Positions 18,023-26,424 of a DNA stretch of 64,000 nucleotides are shown here, piece after piece. The stretch is from Hyphomicrobiales bacterium. GTDB lineage: Bacteria; Pseudomonadota; Alphaproteobacteria; Rhizobiales; Rhizobiaceae. The translations under genes were made by a program, and so were the position numbers. The stretch covers positions 1 to 64,000 of the forward strand of contig UCJA01000031.1 of the NCBI GenBank assembly GCA_900472675.1. Direction: 5' to 3'. Within the stretch, counting starts at the first letter, position 1. Each line of letters opens with the position of its first letter. Under the pieces are notes generated by a model, which had not been told where the DNA came from, searched no databases, and saw only the letters and a list, made by a program, of their open reading frames with translations.

Positions 18023-19138
18023 CTAGTGGACGCGGCGGGCGTCCAGTTCCGTATCGATGATGTCCAGGCCGAGACCCGGCCCGGCGGGGATCTCGAATTT
18101 TCCGTCCACCGGCTTTGGCGGGTTGCGGAAGGCCGGATGCATGCGTGTGTCGGGATCGGCAAATTCGGCGGGCTTGGTCAGGTGCATGATCGTGGCGAGC
18201 ACATGCAGGTTGGCCATGTGGCCGATGGTTGGCTGGGTCTGGTGCGGCACCAGTTCCACCCCGTGTGCATAGGCGATTGCCGCGCACTGCATCAGACCGG
18301 TGATGCCGCCCATCTTGACGATGTCCGGCTGAACCATCCGGACGCCGGCGTTGATGATGTCGACCAGCGCCTGAACGGTATAGGTCTGCTCGGCGGCCGA
18401 GACGGTGATGTCGAGACGCTGTGCGACCTCACCCATGCCCCGGACGTCGTAATGCTGTACAGGCTCCTCGAACCAGACGTAGCCCAGTTCTTCGAGCGCC
18501 CGCCCGACCCGGATGGCTCCTCCGACCGAATATTGGTTGTTGGCATCGAACGCGAGCGGGAAGTCGTCGCCGACGAGCTTGCGCACGGCCTTTGCCTTGG
18601 CGATGTCGCCGGGAATGTCATAGTCCTGACGCGTGCGGTCGCCGTCCCAGCGGATCTTGATGGCCACCGGCCGTTCCGTTTGCCAGCGCTGTTCCACGAC
18701 GCGCACCGTCTCCTCCGCTGTTCGGTTGGCGTTGCCGCCGATCGACGCATAGAACGGCACTTCGGTGCGCCAGGCTCCACCTAAAAGCTTGTAGATCGGC
18801 AGGTCGAGCAGCTTGCCCTTCAAGTCCCAGAGCGCGATGTCGAGCGCTGCAAGCGCGCCGGTGACAGCGCCTTCGGGTCCCAGCTTGACGTAGCGGTGCA
18901 GCAGCCGATCGTAGATGACGGCATGGTCCAGAATGTCGGCGCCGATCAGCGAGGCCGCGGCATCGCGCAGAACCCACAGGGAATGCTCCCCGCCGAACAT
19001 GGGTGATGCTTCGCCGTATCCGACCAATCCCTCTTGCGTCGTCACCCTGACAATTGCCGTGCGGCGGCCGGGTGGGTCGTTCGGCTTCCAGGCCACCTGG
19101 AAGGCGTCGACAGTTTTTATGATGGACGCTCTGGCCAT
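18023..19138 (-). CDS. Mandelate racemase/muconate lactonizing enzyme family protein (sugar-acid dehydratase-like)
   Basis: 371 aa; ATG 19138 with GGGAGGG upstream. An N-terminal capping domain is followed by an enolase-superfamily barrel. Catalytic features of the mandelate racemase subgroup are visible: AIKIRW (K-x-R on the second strand), metal ligands Asp in FDANNQ, Glu in FEEPVQ and Glu in AAEQT, the Asp/Lys pair QPDIVKMGG, and the general base His in PHQTQPTIGH. Such enzymes abstract the proton next to a carboxylate, usually in acid-sugar dehydration or racemisation. It heads the unit containing the ABC importer, so the substrate is probably imported by it. Specific reaction not determinable here. 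Confidence 0.88.
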   Translation of the reverse strand: MARASIIKTVDAFQVAWKPNDPPGRRTAIVRVTTQEGLVGYGEASPMFGGEHSLWVLRDAAASLIGADILDHAVIYDRLLHRYVKLGPEGAVTGALAALDIALWDLKGKLLDLPIYKLLGGAWRTEVPFYASIGGNANRTAEETVRVVEQRWQTERPVAIKIRWDGDRTRQDYDIPGDIAKAKAVRKLVGDDFPLAFDANNQYSVGGAIRVGRALEELGYVWFEEPVQHYDVRGMGEVAQRLDITVSAAEQTYTVQALVDIINAGVRMVQPDIVKMGGITGLMQCAAIAYAHGVELVPHQTQPTIGHMANLHVLATIMHLTKPAEFADPDTRMHPAFRNPPKPVDGKFEIPAGPGLGLDIIDTELDARRVH

Positions 19139-19467
19139 AAGGCCCTCCCTAGGCCGGATTGATCGCAATGGATTGGAAATGCGCCCAGATGGGTGCGGAA
19201 ACCGGGACCGGACGGTTGCTGGCCGGATCGACGAGTGTCGCAAAGCTCGAAAGTCGCTCGGCGGGCTTCCGCTTCGTCATGGCAGCCACAACCGTCGCGC
19301 AGGCATGCGCAACACGCTTCTGATCATCGGCCTAACCTCCCAGTTCGGGGCGGATATTTCTGACGATACCCGTCTCCATGCCTCAGTCACGATACAGTCT
19401 ATGCATCCGTATGCAAGCCCAAATCTATGCGCGACGTCCCTGTCGAGCGCCGGAGAAGATCAACGGA
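19139..19467. promoter_or_regulatory. Intergenic regulatory region of the MLE/ABC-importer unit
   Basis: 329 bases between the MaoC gene end and the MLE gene start, both on the minus strand. It must hold the promoter of the downstream unit. The only clear element is the near-palindrome at 19401-19416 matching the LacI-type sites at 22.7 kb. No protein-coding frame of interest is present. Confidence 0.6.
19401..19416. promoter_or_regulatory. Candidate LacI-family operator (distal copy)
   Basis: ATGCATCCGTATGCAA matches the 16-bp palindrome found twice beside the lacI-type gene at 14 of 16 positions. It lies 263-278 bases upstream of the MLE-type gene start, in the gap where that unit's promoter must be. 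The match suggests one regulator controls both catabolic units. Confidence 0.6.
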
Positions 19468-20289
19468 TCATCCATAGATCTGCGTCCGTCTGAACCGTGC
19501 CGCCGGTATCCCATCGGCGAGCAGCACCTCGTCGGTGACGAAGTAGTGCTTGCCCCGGCGCTCATAGGTTTCGGCGATCTCGCCAACGGTGCGGATCGTT
19601 TGTCCGGGATAAACGGGTCGGAAATGTTGGGCTTCCGTTTCCACCAGCACGATCGCCGCGGGAAATTTCCAGCCCGAATTCACATGGCCCATAGACGTCC
19701 GCATCAGCATGCCGGAATGAACGAAACCGGGATTTGCATAGAGCGGATGCGTTTCGGCAAAGGCCGACAACGAGACGTGGAAATCGTCCGATGTCAGGAC
19801 CCGCTCATGGCTGTGGAGCGGCGCCCCGGCCGACAATTCGCCAGGCTTCACCGCTGGCGGACTGTCCGGCGGCGGCAGCAATGGCAGTCGGCCGACGTCG
19901 GGCGGCTGGACTGGCGCATGCGCCAGTGCGACCCAGCCGGTCGCCACCTCTTCTCCGTCTCCATTGCTGACCGTCACCTGGCTGCGAAGAAACAATCCGT
20001 CGTCATTGAGACGCCCGGCGGAAATCGTAAGATCATCGTGATTGTAGACGGGTTTGCGAAAGCGCGCCGACATGGCACCGCGCTCGGCCCAGGCCATACC
20101 CCAGCTGTCGACTGCAATCCGGCTGATATGGCCGTAGATGAAGGCGCCGGGAATGAGGGCTGCTCTGTATCCCCGCGCCCGCGCCACCGCATCGTCATGG
20201 ATGGACCCTTTGTAACGCGGCGCGTCGTCAAGCAGGATGTGCAGGTTGATGCTGCGCGGAAAAGCCTGTGAGTGGATGTCCATGCTCAT
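19468..20289 (-). CDS. MaoC/hotdog-fold acyl dehydratase-like protein
   Basis: 273 aa; the ATG overlaps the stop of the CoA-transferase gene (ATGA) and is preceded by GGAAGGGG, so the two are translationally coupled. Two hotdog-like halves can be made out. The first carries DDAVARARGYRAALIPGAFIYGHISRIA, the helix expected in MaoC-type hydratases, where family members would usually show an Asp/His pair. The second contains ETHPLYANPGFVHSGMLMR and HFRPVYPGQT. Proteins of this kind hydrate or dehydrate CoA thioesters. Next to a CoA-transferase the likely role is hydration of the newly formed enoyl-CoA. Fold assignment fairly firm, substrate inferred only. Confidence 0.75.
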   Translation of the reverse strand: MSMDIHSQAFPRSINLHILLDDAPRYKGSIHDDAVARARGYRAALIPGAFIYGHISRIAVDSWGMAWAERGAMSARFRKPVYNHDDLTISAGRLNDDGLFLRSQVTVSNGDGEEVATGWVALAHAPVQPPDVGRLPLLPPPDSPPAVKPGELSAGAPLHSHERVLTSDDFHVSLSAFAETHPLYANPGFVHSGMLMRTSMGHVNSGWKFPAAIVLVETEAQHFRPVYPGQTIRTVGEIAETYERRGKHYFVTDEVLLADGIPAARFRRTQIYG

Positions 20290-22649
20290 GCCCCTTCCAG
20301 CGGCTCGGTCGCCATCGCCTGGCTGGCCTCGAGGATGGCGACCTGCTCCGGTCGCAGCTTGAGGATTGTCGCCAGCACATGCCGGTTGTGCCAACCGAAC
20401 GGCGGCGCCGAATGCAGCTGGCCGCCGGGGGTAGCGCTGAGGTGGATCGGCAATCCCGGATGCCTGTGTCTTCCGGCATCGGGATGCTCCAGTTCTGTAA
20501 AGAACCCGCGATGGGCGAGGTATAGGTCGTCCGCCACATCCTTTGGATCCTGCACTGGCGCGGCAGCGACACCGGCAGCCTGGAGCTGCACGGCGAGTTC
20601 GTGCTTGTCATGCCCGGCTGTCCACGCAGCGATGATCCGCGTCAACGCGTCCGCGTTGTCGCACCGCCGGACGAGCGTGGAGAACCGGGGATCGTCAGCG
20701 AGATGCGGCTGTCCCATCATCGTGCACAGCGTCCGCCACTGGCTCTCGTCGAGGGCCGCAATGGCGATCCACTGGTCTTCGCCGCGCGTCGGAAACGCAT
20801 CATGAGGACAGGCGAAGGCAACGCGGTTGCCATTGGGGGCCGGATCCTCTCCGGTCTCGCCGGCACGGAGAATTTCGGGACCGATCAGATGCATCGCGGC
20901 CTCGACCTGCGGCACCTCCACATATTGTCCTTGGCCGGTTTTCTGGCGGTGGATCAGCGCCGTCAGGATCGCTGCCGCGGCGTTGAAGCCGCCAATGGGA
21001 TCGAGATAGGACGGTCCCGTCACCTCCGGCTGACCGCCGGCATAGCCGATCATCGCCGACATGCCTGCCGCCATTTCCATGGTCGGCCCCAGGGCGGCAT
21101 AGCTGGACATCGGTCCGTCGGTTCCAAATGCGGGCAGCTCCGCGACGATCAGGTCCGGCTTGATCTCCTTCAGACGGTTGTAGTCGAGACCCAGCTTCTT
21201 GAGCGTACCCGGTCGAAAATTGCAGATGAGGACATCCGCAACCGATACCAGCGCCCGCAGCGTTTCCTTTCCCTCATCCGTCTTCAGGTTCAGTATGCAG
21301 CTGAGCTTATTGACGTTTTGGGAGTTGAACAGGAAGGACCGGTCGTACCACCGAGCACCCGGCTCCTGTTCCGGGAAGTTGATCGGATTGGGCTTGTCCT
21401 TGTTGAGGCGCCAGGAGTTGACCCTGTTGGGCGCTTCAACATGAATGGATTCCGCACCGAAATAGGCCAGCACACGCCCGGCCATCGGCCCTGCCCATGC
21501 GGTGGTAAGCTCGATCACCCGCAGGCCGTCCAGAGCCTGCCCTTTGGCCGGGATCGGAGGGGGGAGAGCCTTGGGCGGCGAAGGCCGGGTTCCGTTGGCA
21601 TTGCCAATCGTCGGCGCCAGACAACGCACCCGGCGCGGTGTCGTCGTCAGGCGGAAGGAAGGCCCCAGGATGGTGCGACCGTCCAGTTTCTCCCAGTAGC
21701 CGCGCTCGACGAGATGGTGACTGCCGATCAGCTCGGACGGGCGATAGGCCTTTGCCGCGATGACCTGTGCATTCTGCAGGATCTCCACCAGGTCTTCGGC
21801 CCACATCCCTGCAGCCTTGGCCTGGAAGATGGAAAACAGCGTATCCCAGTTGCCACGGCGCTCGGCAGGATCAGCAAAGCGGGGGTCATGCTCCAGTTCG
21901 AGCAAGTCTAGCGCCTCAAGCAAGGCGTGCCAGCGAAAGTTGTAGATCCAGATGCAGACCCATCCGTCACGGCACAGCACCTGTCCTGCCTGAACGGCTT
22001 GTTCGGTCCGCTGTCTGGTTGTGCCGTTGTAGATGTACTGCATGACGTAGGGAAAGCACATCGCAGCAGCGGTCTCGGCCGCGTCAATGCGGACGATCTG
22101 GCCGCGGCCGGTCTGCACGCGCGCGTACAGCGCTACGAGAGCGCCGATATAGGCGCCGATGCCACTGGCGATCGCAGCGCGGTTGCCGGTGCCGTAGAGT
22201 GGCTCCCGACCGGCAGATCCATTGTTGTGCATCATGCCCGAAAGCGCCTGAAGAACGATTTCAGGCCCCTGCCAGTCGGCCCGCGGCCCATCTGCACCGA
22301 AGCTGCTGGGCTGAACGATGATGGCGTAGGGGTTTTTCCGTCCGATCTCCTCGGCATCTGCCGCTGGCGGAAGCACGATCACATCGGCTGCGGCCAGAAG
22401 AAGGTTCAGCTCTTCGCCGCCATCATTGGCGGAAGACAGGACGTACGAGCTTTTTCCGGAGTTGAAGTGGAAGAACGGCAGCGAGTCGCCGTGCCGCGAA
22501 AAGGGTGTCGCTTGCCGGATCGGCGAACCTTGCGGTCCTTCCACCAGCGTGACTTCTGCACCGTAGTCGGCAAACAGCCGCGCGCAGAACTGCCCAGCGA
22601 GTGTATCCGAATAATCGACCACCTGCAGGTGACTTAAAGCGCCGCTCAT
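20286..22649 (-). CDS. Two-domain family III CoA-transferase (CaiB/BaiF)
   Basis: 787 aa from ATG 22649, preceded by GGGAGGAG. It has two complete family III modules (about 1-370 and 385-787), each opening with the Rossmann pattern of the family (LQVVDYSDTLAGQFCARLFADYGAEVTLVE and LRVIELTTAWAGPMAGRVLAYFGAESIHVE in segments). The second module keeps the Asp expected as the acyl-accepting residue (SYLDPIGG); the equivalent place in the first reads YGTGNRAAI without Asp, suggesting only one half is catalytic. Single-chain double CaiB proteins transfer CoA between carboxylic acids. First gene of the unit, read away from the LacI gene. Confidence 0.88.
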   Translation of the reverse strand: MSGALSHLQVVDYSDTLAGQFCARLFADYGAEVTLVEGPQGSPIRQATPFSRHGDSLPFFHFNSGKSSYVLSSANDGGEELNLLLAAADVIVLPPAADAEEIGRKNPYAIIVQPSSFGADGPRADWQGPEIVLQALSGMMHNNGSAGREPLYGTGNRAAIASGIGAYIGALVALYARVQTGRGQIVRIDAAETAAAMCFPYVMQYIYNGTTRQRTEQAVQAGQVLCRDGWVCIWIYNFRWHALLEALDLLELEHDPRFADPAERRGNWDTLFSIFQAKAAGMWAEDLVEILQNAQVIAAKAYRPSELIGSHHLVERGYWEKLDGRTILGPSFRLTTTPRRVRCLAPTIGNANGTRPSPPKALPPPIPAKGQALDGLRVIELTTAWAGPMAGRVLAYFGAESIHVEAPNRVNSWRLNKDKPNPINFPEQEPGARWYDRSFLFNSQNVNKLSCILNLKTDEGKETLRALVSVADVLICNFRPGTLKKLGLDYNRLKEIKPDLIVAELPAFGTDGPMSSYAALGPTMEMAAGMSAMIGYAGGQPEVTGPSYLDPIGGFNAAAAILTALIHRQKTGQGQYVEVPQVEAAMHLIGPEILRAGETGEDPAPNGNRVAFACPHDAFPTRGEDQWIAIAALDESQWRTLCTMMGQPHLADDPRFSTLVRRCDNADALTRIIAAWTAGHDKHELAVQLQAAGVAAAPVQDPKDVADDLYLAHRGFFTELEHPDAGRHRHPGLPIHLSATPGGQLHSAPPFGWHNRHVLATILKLRPEQVAILEASQAMATEPLEGA

Positions 22650-22725
22650 GGCTCCTCCCAGGGGCAAGCTATCGAAGACGAATTCTGGCTCCACCCATTC
22701 GTTTCTCAGGCAAGGCTAGTAAGCT

Positions 22726-22741
22726 TTGCATCCGGATGCAA
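22726..22741. promoter_or_regulatory. LacI-family operator candidate, copy 1
   Basis: TTGCATCCGGATGCAA is a perfect 16-bp palindrome with the central CpG and TGCA arms typical of LacI/GalR operators. It lies 77-92 bases upstream of the CoA-transferase start, in the gap shared with the divergent lacI-type gene, next to an almost identical second copy. Confidence 0.75.
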
Positions 22742-22748
22742 GCGCTGT

Positions 22749-22764
22749 TTGCATCCGGATGCAC
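22749..22764. promoter_or_regulatory. LacI-family operator candidate, copy 2
   Basis: TTGCATCCGGATGCAC repeats copy 1 with one mismatch, centre to centre 23 bp away (about two helix turns). Paired sites at this spacing fit two LacI-type dimers bound on nearly the same face of the helix, between the divergent genes. Confidence 0.75.
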
Positions 22765-22784
22765 GCTTGTGTCATGCAAGCGTG
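22762..22784. repeat. Inverted repeat overlapping operator copy 2
   Basis: CACGCTTG and CAAGCGTG form perfect 8-base arms around seven bases. It shares three bases with operator copy 2 and ends 41 bases before the lacI-type start, so it could be a second regulatory site or part of that gene's leader. Confidence 0.4.
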
Positions 22785-22825
22785 TTCTGTAGATCTGATC
22801 GGCATGAGCACTGCTGGGAAACCCG

Positions 22826-23914
22826 ATGACAAAAGCCGAGGATGACGTAGCGTCACTGCGCCACAAGCCGCTCACGGCACGTGAGCTCGCGCGACTGTTG
22901 GGGGTCAGCCAGTCGGCGGTATCGCGCGCCTTCACGCCAGGGAGCTCGATCACCCCGGAACTGCGGCAACGCATCCTGAAGGCCGCGGCGGAACTGAACT
23001 ACCACCCGAATGCCATCGCCTCGATGCTGTCAAAGCGGCGCAGCAATATCGCCGGCATTGTCGTGTCGGAGATGCAGAACCCGTTTTACCCGACGCTCAT
23101 TGAAAAACTGTCGCGCGGCCTGCAGCGGGTGAGGTTGCAAAGCTTGATGTTCAACATCACCCGCGGTTCCAATGTGGAAGAGCAACTGGTGGCGCTGCGG
23201 CAATACAATGTCGACGCGGTGATCATCATCTCTGCCACGGTTCTCTCCGGGGCCTCGGTCCGCTGGGCCACCGAGGGCCGCGCTGCCGTGTTGGTCAATC
23301 GGACAATCCCGGATCTGTCCGTCACCTCCGTCAGCTGCGACAACGTCGAGGGTGCTCGCGCGATCGCGGATCATTTCCACGCGCTCGGGCGCCACCGCGT
23401 CTCTTATGTGGCGGGCCTCGCCCATACCTCGACGAATCTCGAACGACAAAATGCCTTTGTGACGCGGGTAGCCGAGCTCGGCATGCGGCTCGTCCATTGC
23501 ATTGCAGGGGGGGAATACAGCTATGATGCTGGCTATCGGGCAGGATTGGACATCGCACGGGGCAAGGATACGGACGCCGTGTTCTTTGCAAACGACATTC
23601 TCGCCGCTGGCGGTTTCGACGCGCTGACGGAGATAGCCAAGCTGCGTGTACCGGAAGATATCGCCATCGCCGGTTTCGACGATGTCGCGTTGACGCGATG
23701 GCCGCACTACTCCCTGACGACGTTCCGTCAACCCGTTGATGCGATTGTCGATAAGACGGTAGACCTGATCATGCAGCAGCTCTCTGACGCCACTCTTCCA
23801 TCGAGCCATAACGCCCTGAGCGGTGAGCTCATCATTCGCCACTCCACAGTGGGAAAACAACCCCTGGAGATCATCGGCGAGAACAAGCCTTCGCCTCTGA
23901 CAAACTCTCTCTGA
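22826..23914 (+). CDS. LacI-family transcriptional regulator
   Basis: 362 aa. An N-terminal helix-turn-helix at about residues 17-40 (TARELARLLGVSQSAVSRAF) is followed by the hinge helix region (NYHPNAIASMLSKRRSNIAGIV), then a periplasmic-binding-protein-like effector domain with the usual FDDVALTRWPHYSLTTFRQP segment near the end. Transcribed away from the CoA-transferase/MaoC unit. The gap holds two copies of a LacI-type palindrome, and a third copy lies before the MLE/ABC unit, so it probably controls both and itself. Effector likely the imported acid or a CoA derivative. Confidence 0.92.
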   Translation: MTKAEDDVASLRHKPLTARELARLLGVSQSAVSRAFTPGSSITPELRQRILKAAAELNYHPNAIASMLSKRRSNIAGIVVSEMQNPFYPTLIEKLSRGLQRVRLQSLMFNITRGSNVEEQLVALRQYNVDAVIIISATVLSGASVRWATEGRAAVLVNRTIPDLSVTSVSCDNVEGARAIADHFHALGRHRVSYVAGLAHTSTNLERQNAFVTRVAELGMRLVHCIAGGEYSYDAGYRAGLDIARGKDTDAVFFANDILAAGGFDALTEIAKLRVPEDIAIAGFDDVALTRWPHYSLTTFRQPVDAIVDKTVDLIMQQLSDATLPSSHNALSGELIIRHSTVGKQPLEIIGENKPSPLTNSL

Positions 23915-23915
23915 A

Positions 23916-23936
23916 GGGCGACCGTCGACGTCGCCC
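23916..23936. terminator. Hairpin between convergent genes
   Basis: GGGCGAC and GTCGCCC form a perfect 7-bp stem around seven bases, placed two bases after the lacI-type stop and before the end of convergent tdh. It can serve both directions, though the T-tract is weak. Confidence 0.5.
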
Positions 23937-23974
23937 CCCTTCGCTCATTCCATCGCGCGATTGCCGGATGACGG

Positions 23975-25009
23975 CTACCAGTCCATCACGACCTTGCCGG
24001 AGTTCCCCGACCGCATGGCTTCGAAGCCCGATTTGTAGTCGTCGATCCCGATGCGGTGGGTGATGAGGCCCGAGACATCCAGCGGCCCCTGCACCAGGGC
24101 GATCATCTTGTACCAGGTCTCGAACATCTCGCGGCCGTAGATGCCCTTGAGATGCAGCATCTTGAAGATGACCTTGTTCCAGTCGATTTCAAAACCGGTG
24201 GAAGCAATGCCGAGAATGGCGATCTTGCCGCCGTTGTTCATGGTATCGATCATGTCGCGAAAGGCGGTGGCGGCGCCTGACATCTCGAGCCCGACGTCGA
24301 AACCCTCGGTCATCCCAATGGTCGGCATGACGTCGGAGAGTTTTTCCTTGGAGGCATCCACGACGTAACGCACGCCCATATCGCGGGCGAGCTGAAGCCG
24401 CACTGGGTTGATGTCGGTGATGACCACCTTGCGGGCACCGGCGCACTGGGCCACCAGCGCGCCCATGATGCCGATCGGTCCGGCGCCGGTGACGAGCACG
24501 TCCTCGCCGACCAGATCGAATGAGAGGGCGGTATGCACGGCATTGCCGAGCGGATCGAAGATCGCCGCGATTTCGTCCGGCACGTCGTCGGGGATCGGCA
24601 CGACATTGCTCTGCGGGATGGCCAGATATTCAGCAAAGGAGCCCGGACGATTGACGCCGACGCCAAGCGTGTTGCGGCACAGATGTCCGCGCCCCGCCCG
24701 GCAGTTGCGGCAATGGCCGCAGACGATATGGCCCTCGCCGGACACCCGCTGGCCGACCTTGTACTGGGTGACGCCGCTGCCGAAATCCGCGACCGTGCCG
24801 ACGAATTCGTGACCCGTGACCATAGGCACCGGCACGGTCTTCTGAGCCCACTGATCCCAGTTGTAGATATGCACATCCGTGCCGCAGATCGCCGATTTCT
24901 TGATCTTGATCAGGACGTCGTTGTGGCCGATCTCGGGAACCGGAACTTCTTCCATCCAGATCCCGGGCTCGGATCTCGCCTTGACCAGTGCGCGCATCAT
25001 GTTCGACAT
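23975..25009 (-). CDS. tdh: L-threonine 3-dehydrogenase
   Basis: 344 aa, the usual length; ATG 25009 has GAGGAGAG upstream. Catalytic zinc residues are in CGTDVHIYNWD and TGHEFVG. Structural zinc Cys lie in CGHCRNCRAGRGHLC, and the NAD site is VTGAGPIGIMGALVAQ. The NWDxWAQ element next to the catalytic Cys is typical of Tdh. It oxidises threonine to 2-amino-3-oxobutyrate, which Kbl splits to glycine and acetyl-CoA. Encoded 72 bases after kbl on the same strand. Confidence 0.97.
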   Translation of the reverse strand: MSNMMRALVKARSEPGIWMEEVPVPEIGHNDVLIKIKKSAICGTDVHIYNWDQWAQKTVPVPMVTGHEFVGTVADFGSGVTQYKVGQRVSGEGHIVCGHCRNCRAGRGHLCRNTLGVGVNRPGSFAEYLAIPQSNVVPIPDDVPDEIAAIFDPLGNAVHTALSFDLVGEDVLVTGAGPIGIMGALVAQCAGARKVVITDINPVRLQLARDMGVRYVVDASKEKLSDVMPTIGMTEGFDVGLEMSGAATAFRDMIDTMNNGGKIAILGIASTGFEIDWNKVIFKMLHLKGIYGREMFETWYKMIALVQGPLDVSGLITHRIGIDDYKSGFEAMRSGNSGKVVMDW

Positions 25010-25081
25010 TTTTCTCTCCTCTGCACCCCGCGACACTCCCGCAAGGCGCAATCATTGGATCCATTAGCAGTCGGGCAAGTC

Positions 25082-26272
25082 CTAGTCGATGACGCCCAGT
25101 TCGCGACCGACCTCGGCAAAGGCGTCCACGGCACGCTGGACGTCAGCCGTCGAATGCGACGCCGACATCTGGGTGCGGATACGGGCCTGGCCCTTCGGCA
25201 CAACCGGAAACGCAAAGCCGACGACATAGACGCCCCGCGCCAGCATGCGCGATGCCATTTCCTGGGCGAGCGTCGCCTCGCCGAGCATGACCGGGATGAT
25301 CGGATGGCCTTCGCCGGCAAGCGTGAAGCCAAGCTTGGTCATCTCTGTCCGGAACAGCGTCGCATTGGCTTCAAGCCGATCGCGCAGCGCATCGCCGTTG
25401 TCGATCAGGTCGAACACCTTCAGCGATGCGGCGGCGATGACCGGAGCCAGCGTGTTGGAGAAAAGGTAGGGCCGCGAGCGCTGGCGCAGCCATTCGACCA
25501 CTTCCGTCTTGCCGGACGTATAGCCACCGGATGCGCCGCCGAGAGCCTTGCCGAGCGTGCCGGTGATGATGTCGACGCGGCCCTCGACGCCGCAATATTC
25601 CGCCGAGCCGCGGCCGTGCTTGCCGACGAAGCCGACGGCATGGCTATCGTCGACCATGACCATGGCGCCGTATTTCTCGGCGAGATCGCAGACCCCCTGT
25701 AGATTGGCGATGATGCCATCCATGGAGAACACGCCGTCGGTGGCGATCAGCTTGAAGCGGGAGCCCTCGGCTTTCTTCAGCTCTTCTTCCAGCGCCGCCA
25801 TGTCGTTGTTGGCGTAGCGAAATCGCTTGGCCTTGCACAGACGCACCCCATCGATGATCGAGGCATGGTTGAGCGCATCGGAAATCACCGCGTCCTCTTC
25901 GGTCAGCAGCGTCTCGAACAGTCCGCCATTGGCATCGAAGCACGAGGAATAGAGGATGGTGTCCTGCATGCCGAGGAAGGACGAGATGCGCGCCTCCAAC
26001 TGCTTGTGTTCCTCCTGGGTGCCGCAGATGAAGCGCACCGAGGCCATGCCGTAACCGTAGCGATCCAGCGCCTGCTTGCCGGCATCGATCAGTTCGGAAT
26101 TGTCTGCGAGGCCAAGATAGTTGTTGGCGCAAAAATTCAGCACCCGCGCCCCAGAGGCGACATCGATCGTGCCGGCCTGTTTCGAGGTGATGATCCGCTC
26201 GGACTTGTAGAGGCCCGAGGATTTCAGGCCGTCCAGTTCCTGGGCGAGATGCGACAGAAATGCTTTGCTCAT
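25082..26272 (-). CDS. kbl: Glycine C-acetyltransferase (2-amino-3-ketobutyrate CoA ligase)
   Basis: 396 aa PLP enzyme of the alpha-oxoamine synthase family. It starts at MSKAFLSHLAQELDGLK with GAGGC upstream. Landmarks are FCANNYLGLADN, the PLP-phosphate and ring contacts around SSCFDANGGLFETLL and DDSHAVGF, and the Schiff-base Lys in TLGKALGGASGG. Together with tdh it degrades threonine to glycine. Its leader contains two strong hairpins (26341-26401) separating it from the opine-dehydrogenase-like gene. Confidence 0.97.
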   Translation of the reverse strand: MSKAFLSHLAQELDGLKSSGLYKSERIITSKQAGTIDVASGARVLNFCANNYLGLADNSELIDAGKQALDRYGYGMASVRFICGTQEEHKQLEARISSFLGMQDTILYSSCFDANGGLFETLLTEEDAVISDALNHASIIDGVRLCKAKRFRYANNDMAALEEELKKAEGSRFKLIATDGVFSMDGIIANLQGVCDLAEKYGAMVMVDDSHAVGFVGKHGRGSAEYCGVEGRVDIITGTLGKALGGASGGYTSGKTEVVEWLRQRSRPYLFSNTLAPVIAAASLKVFDLIDNGDALRDRLEANATLFRTEMTKLGFTLAGEGHPIIPVMLGEATLAQEMASRMLARGVYVVGFAFPVVPKGQARIRTQMSASHSTADVQRAVDAFAEVGRELGVID

Positions 26273-26340
26273 GGTTTTTAGCCTCGTGTACGTCGAAGAC
26301 GCGGGCATCGCCGCGGCATTCCAAACGTCCTTAATTGCAA

Positions 26341-26401
26341 GACAAGGCGCCCGCCAGGGCTCCTTGTCGGTGTTTTATCCGTTTGCCTCGCGGGGGCAAA
26401 C
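26341..26401 (-). promoter_or_regulatory. Tandem hairpins between opine-dehydrogenase-like gene and kbl
   Basis: Two stem-loops lie in the 152-base gap. On the minus strand the first (26401-26381) pairs GTTTGCC with GGCAAAC just after the upstream stop. The second (26368-26341) pairs GACAAGG with CCTTGTC around an inner GCCC/GGGC stem. Neither has a strong T-run on the minus strand, so they could be a terminator pair, a processing site or a leader structure for kbl-tdh. Confidence 0.45.
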
Positions 26402-26424
26402 CGCCCCGGTGCCTTGGCTCGCGA

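Noticed and set aside
26273..26424. Glycine riboswitch upstream of kbl-tdh
   Set aside because: Hairpins are present, but I could not identify the conserved glycine-aptamer core, so a riboswitch is not supported.
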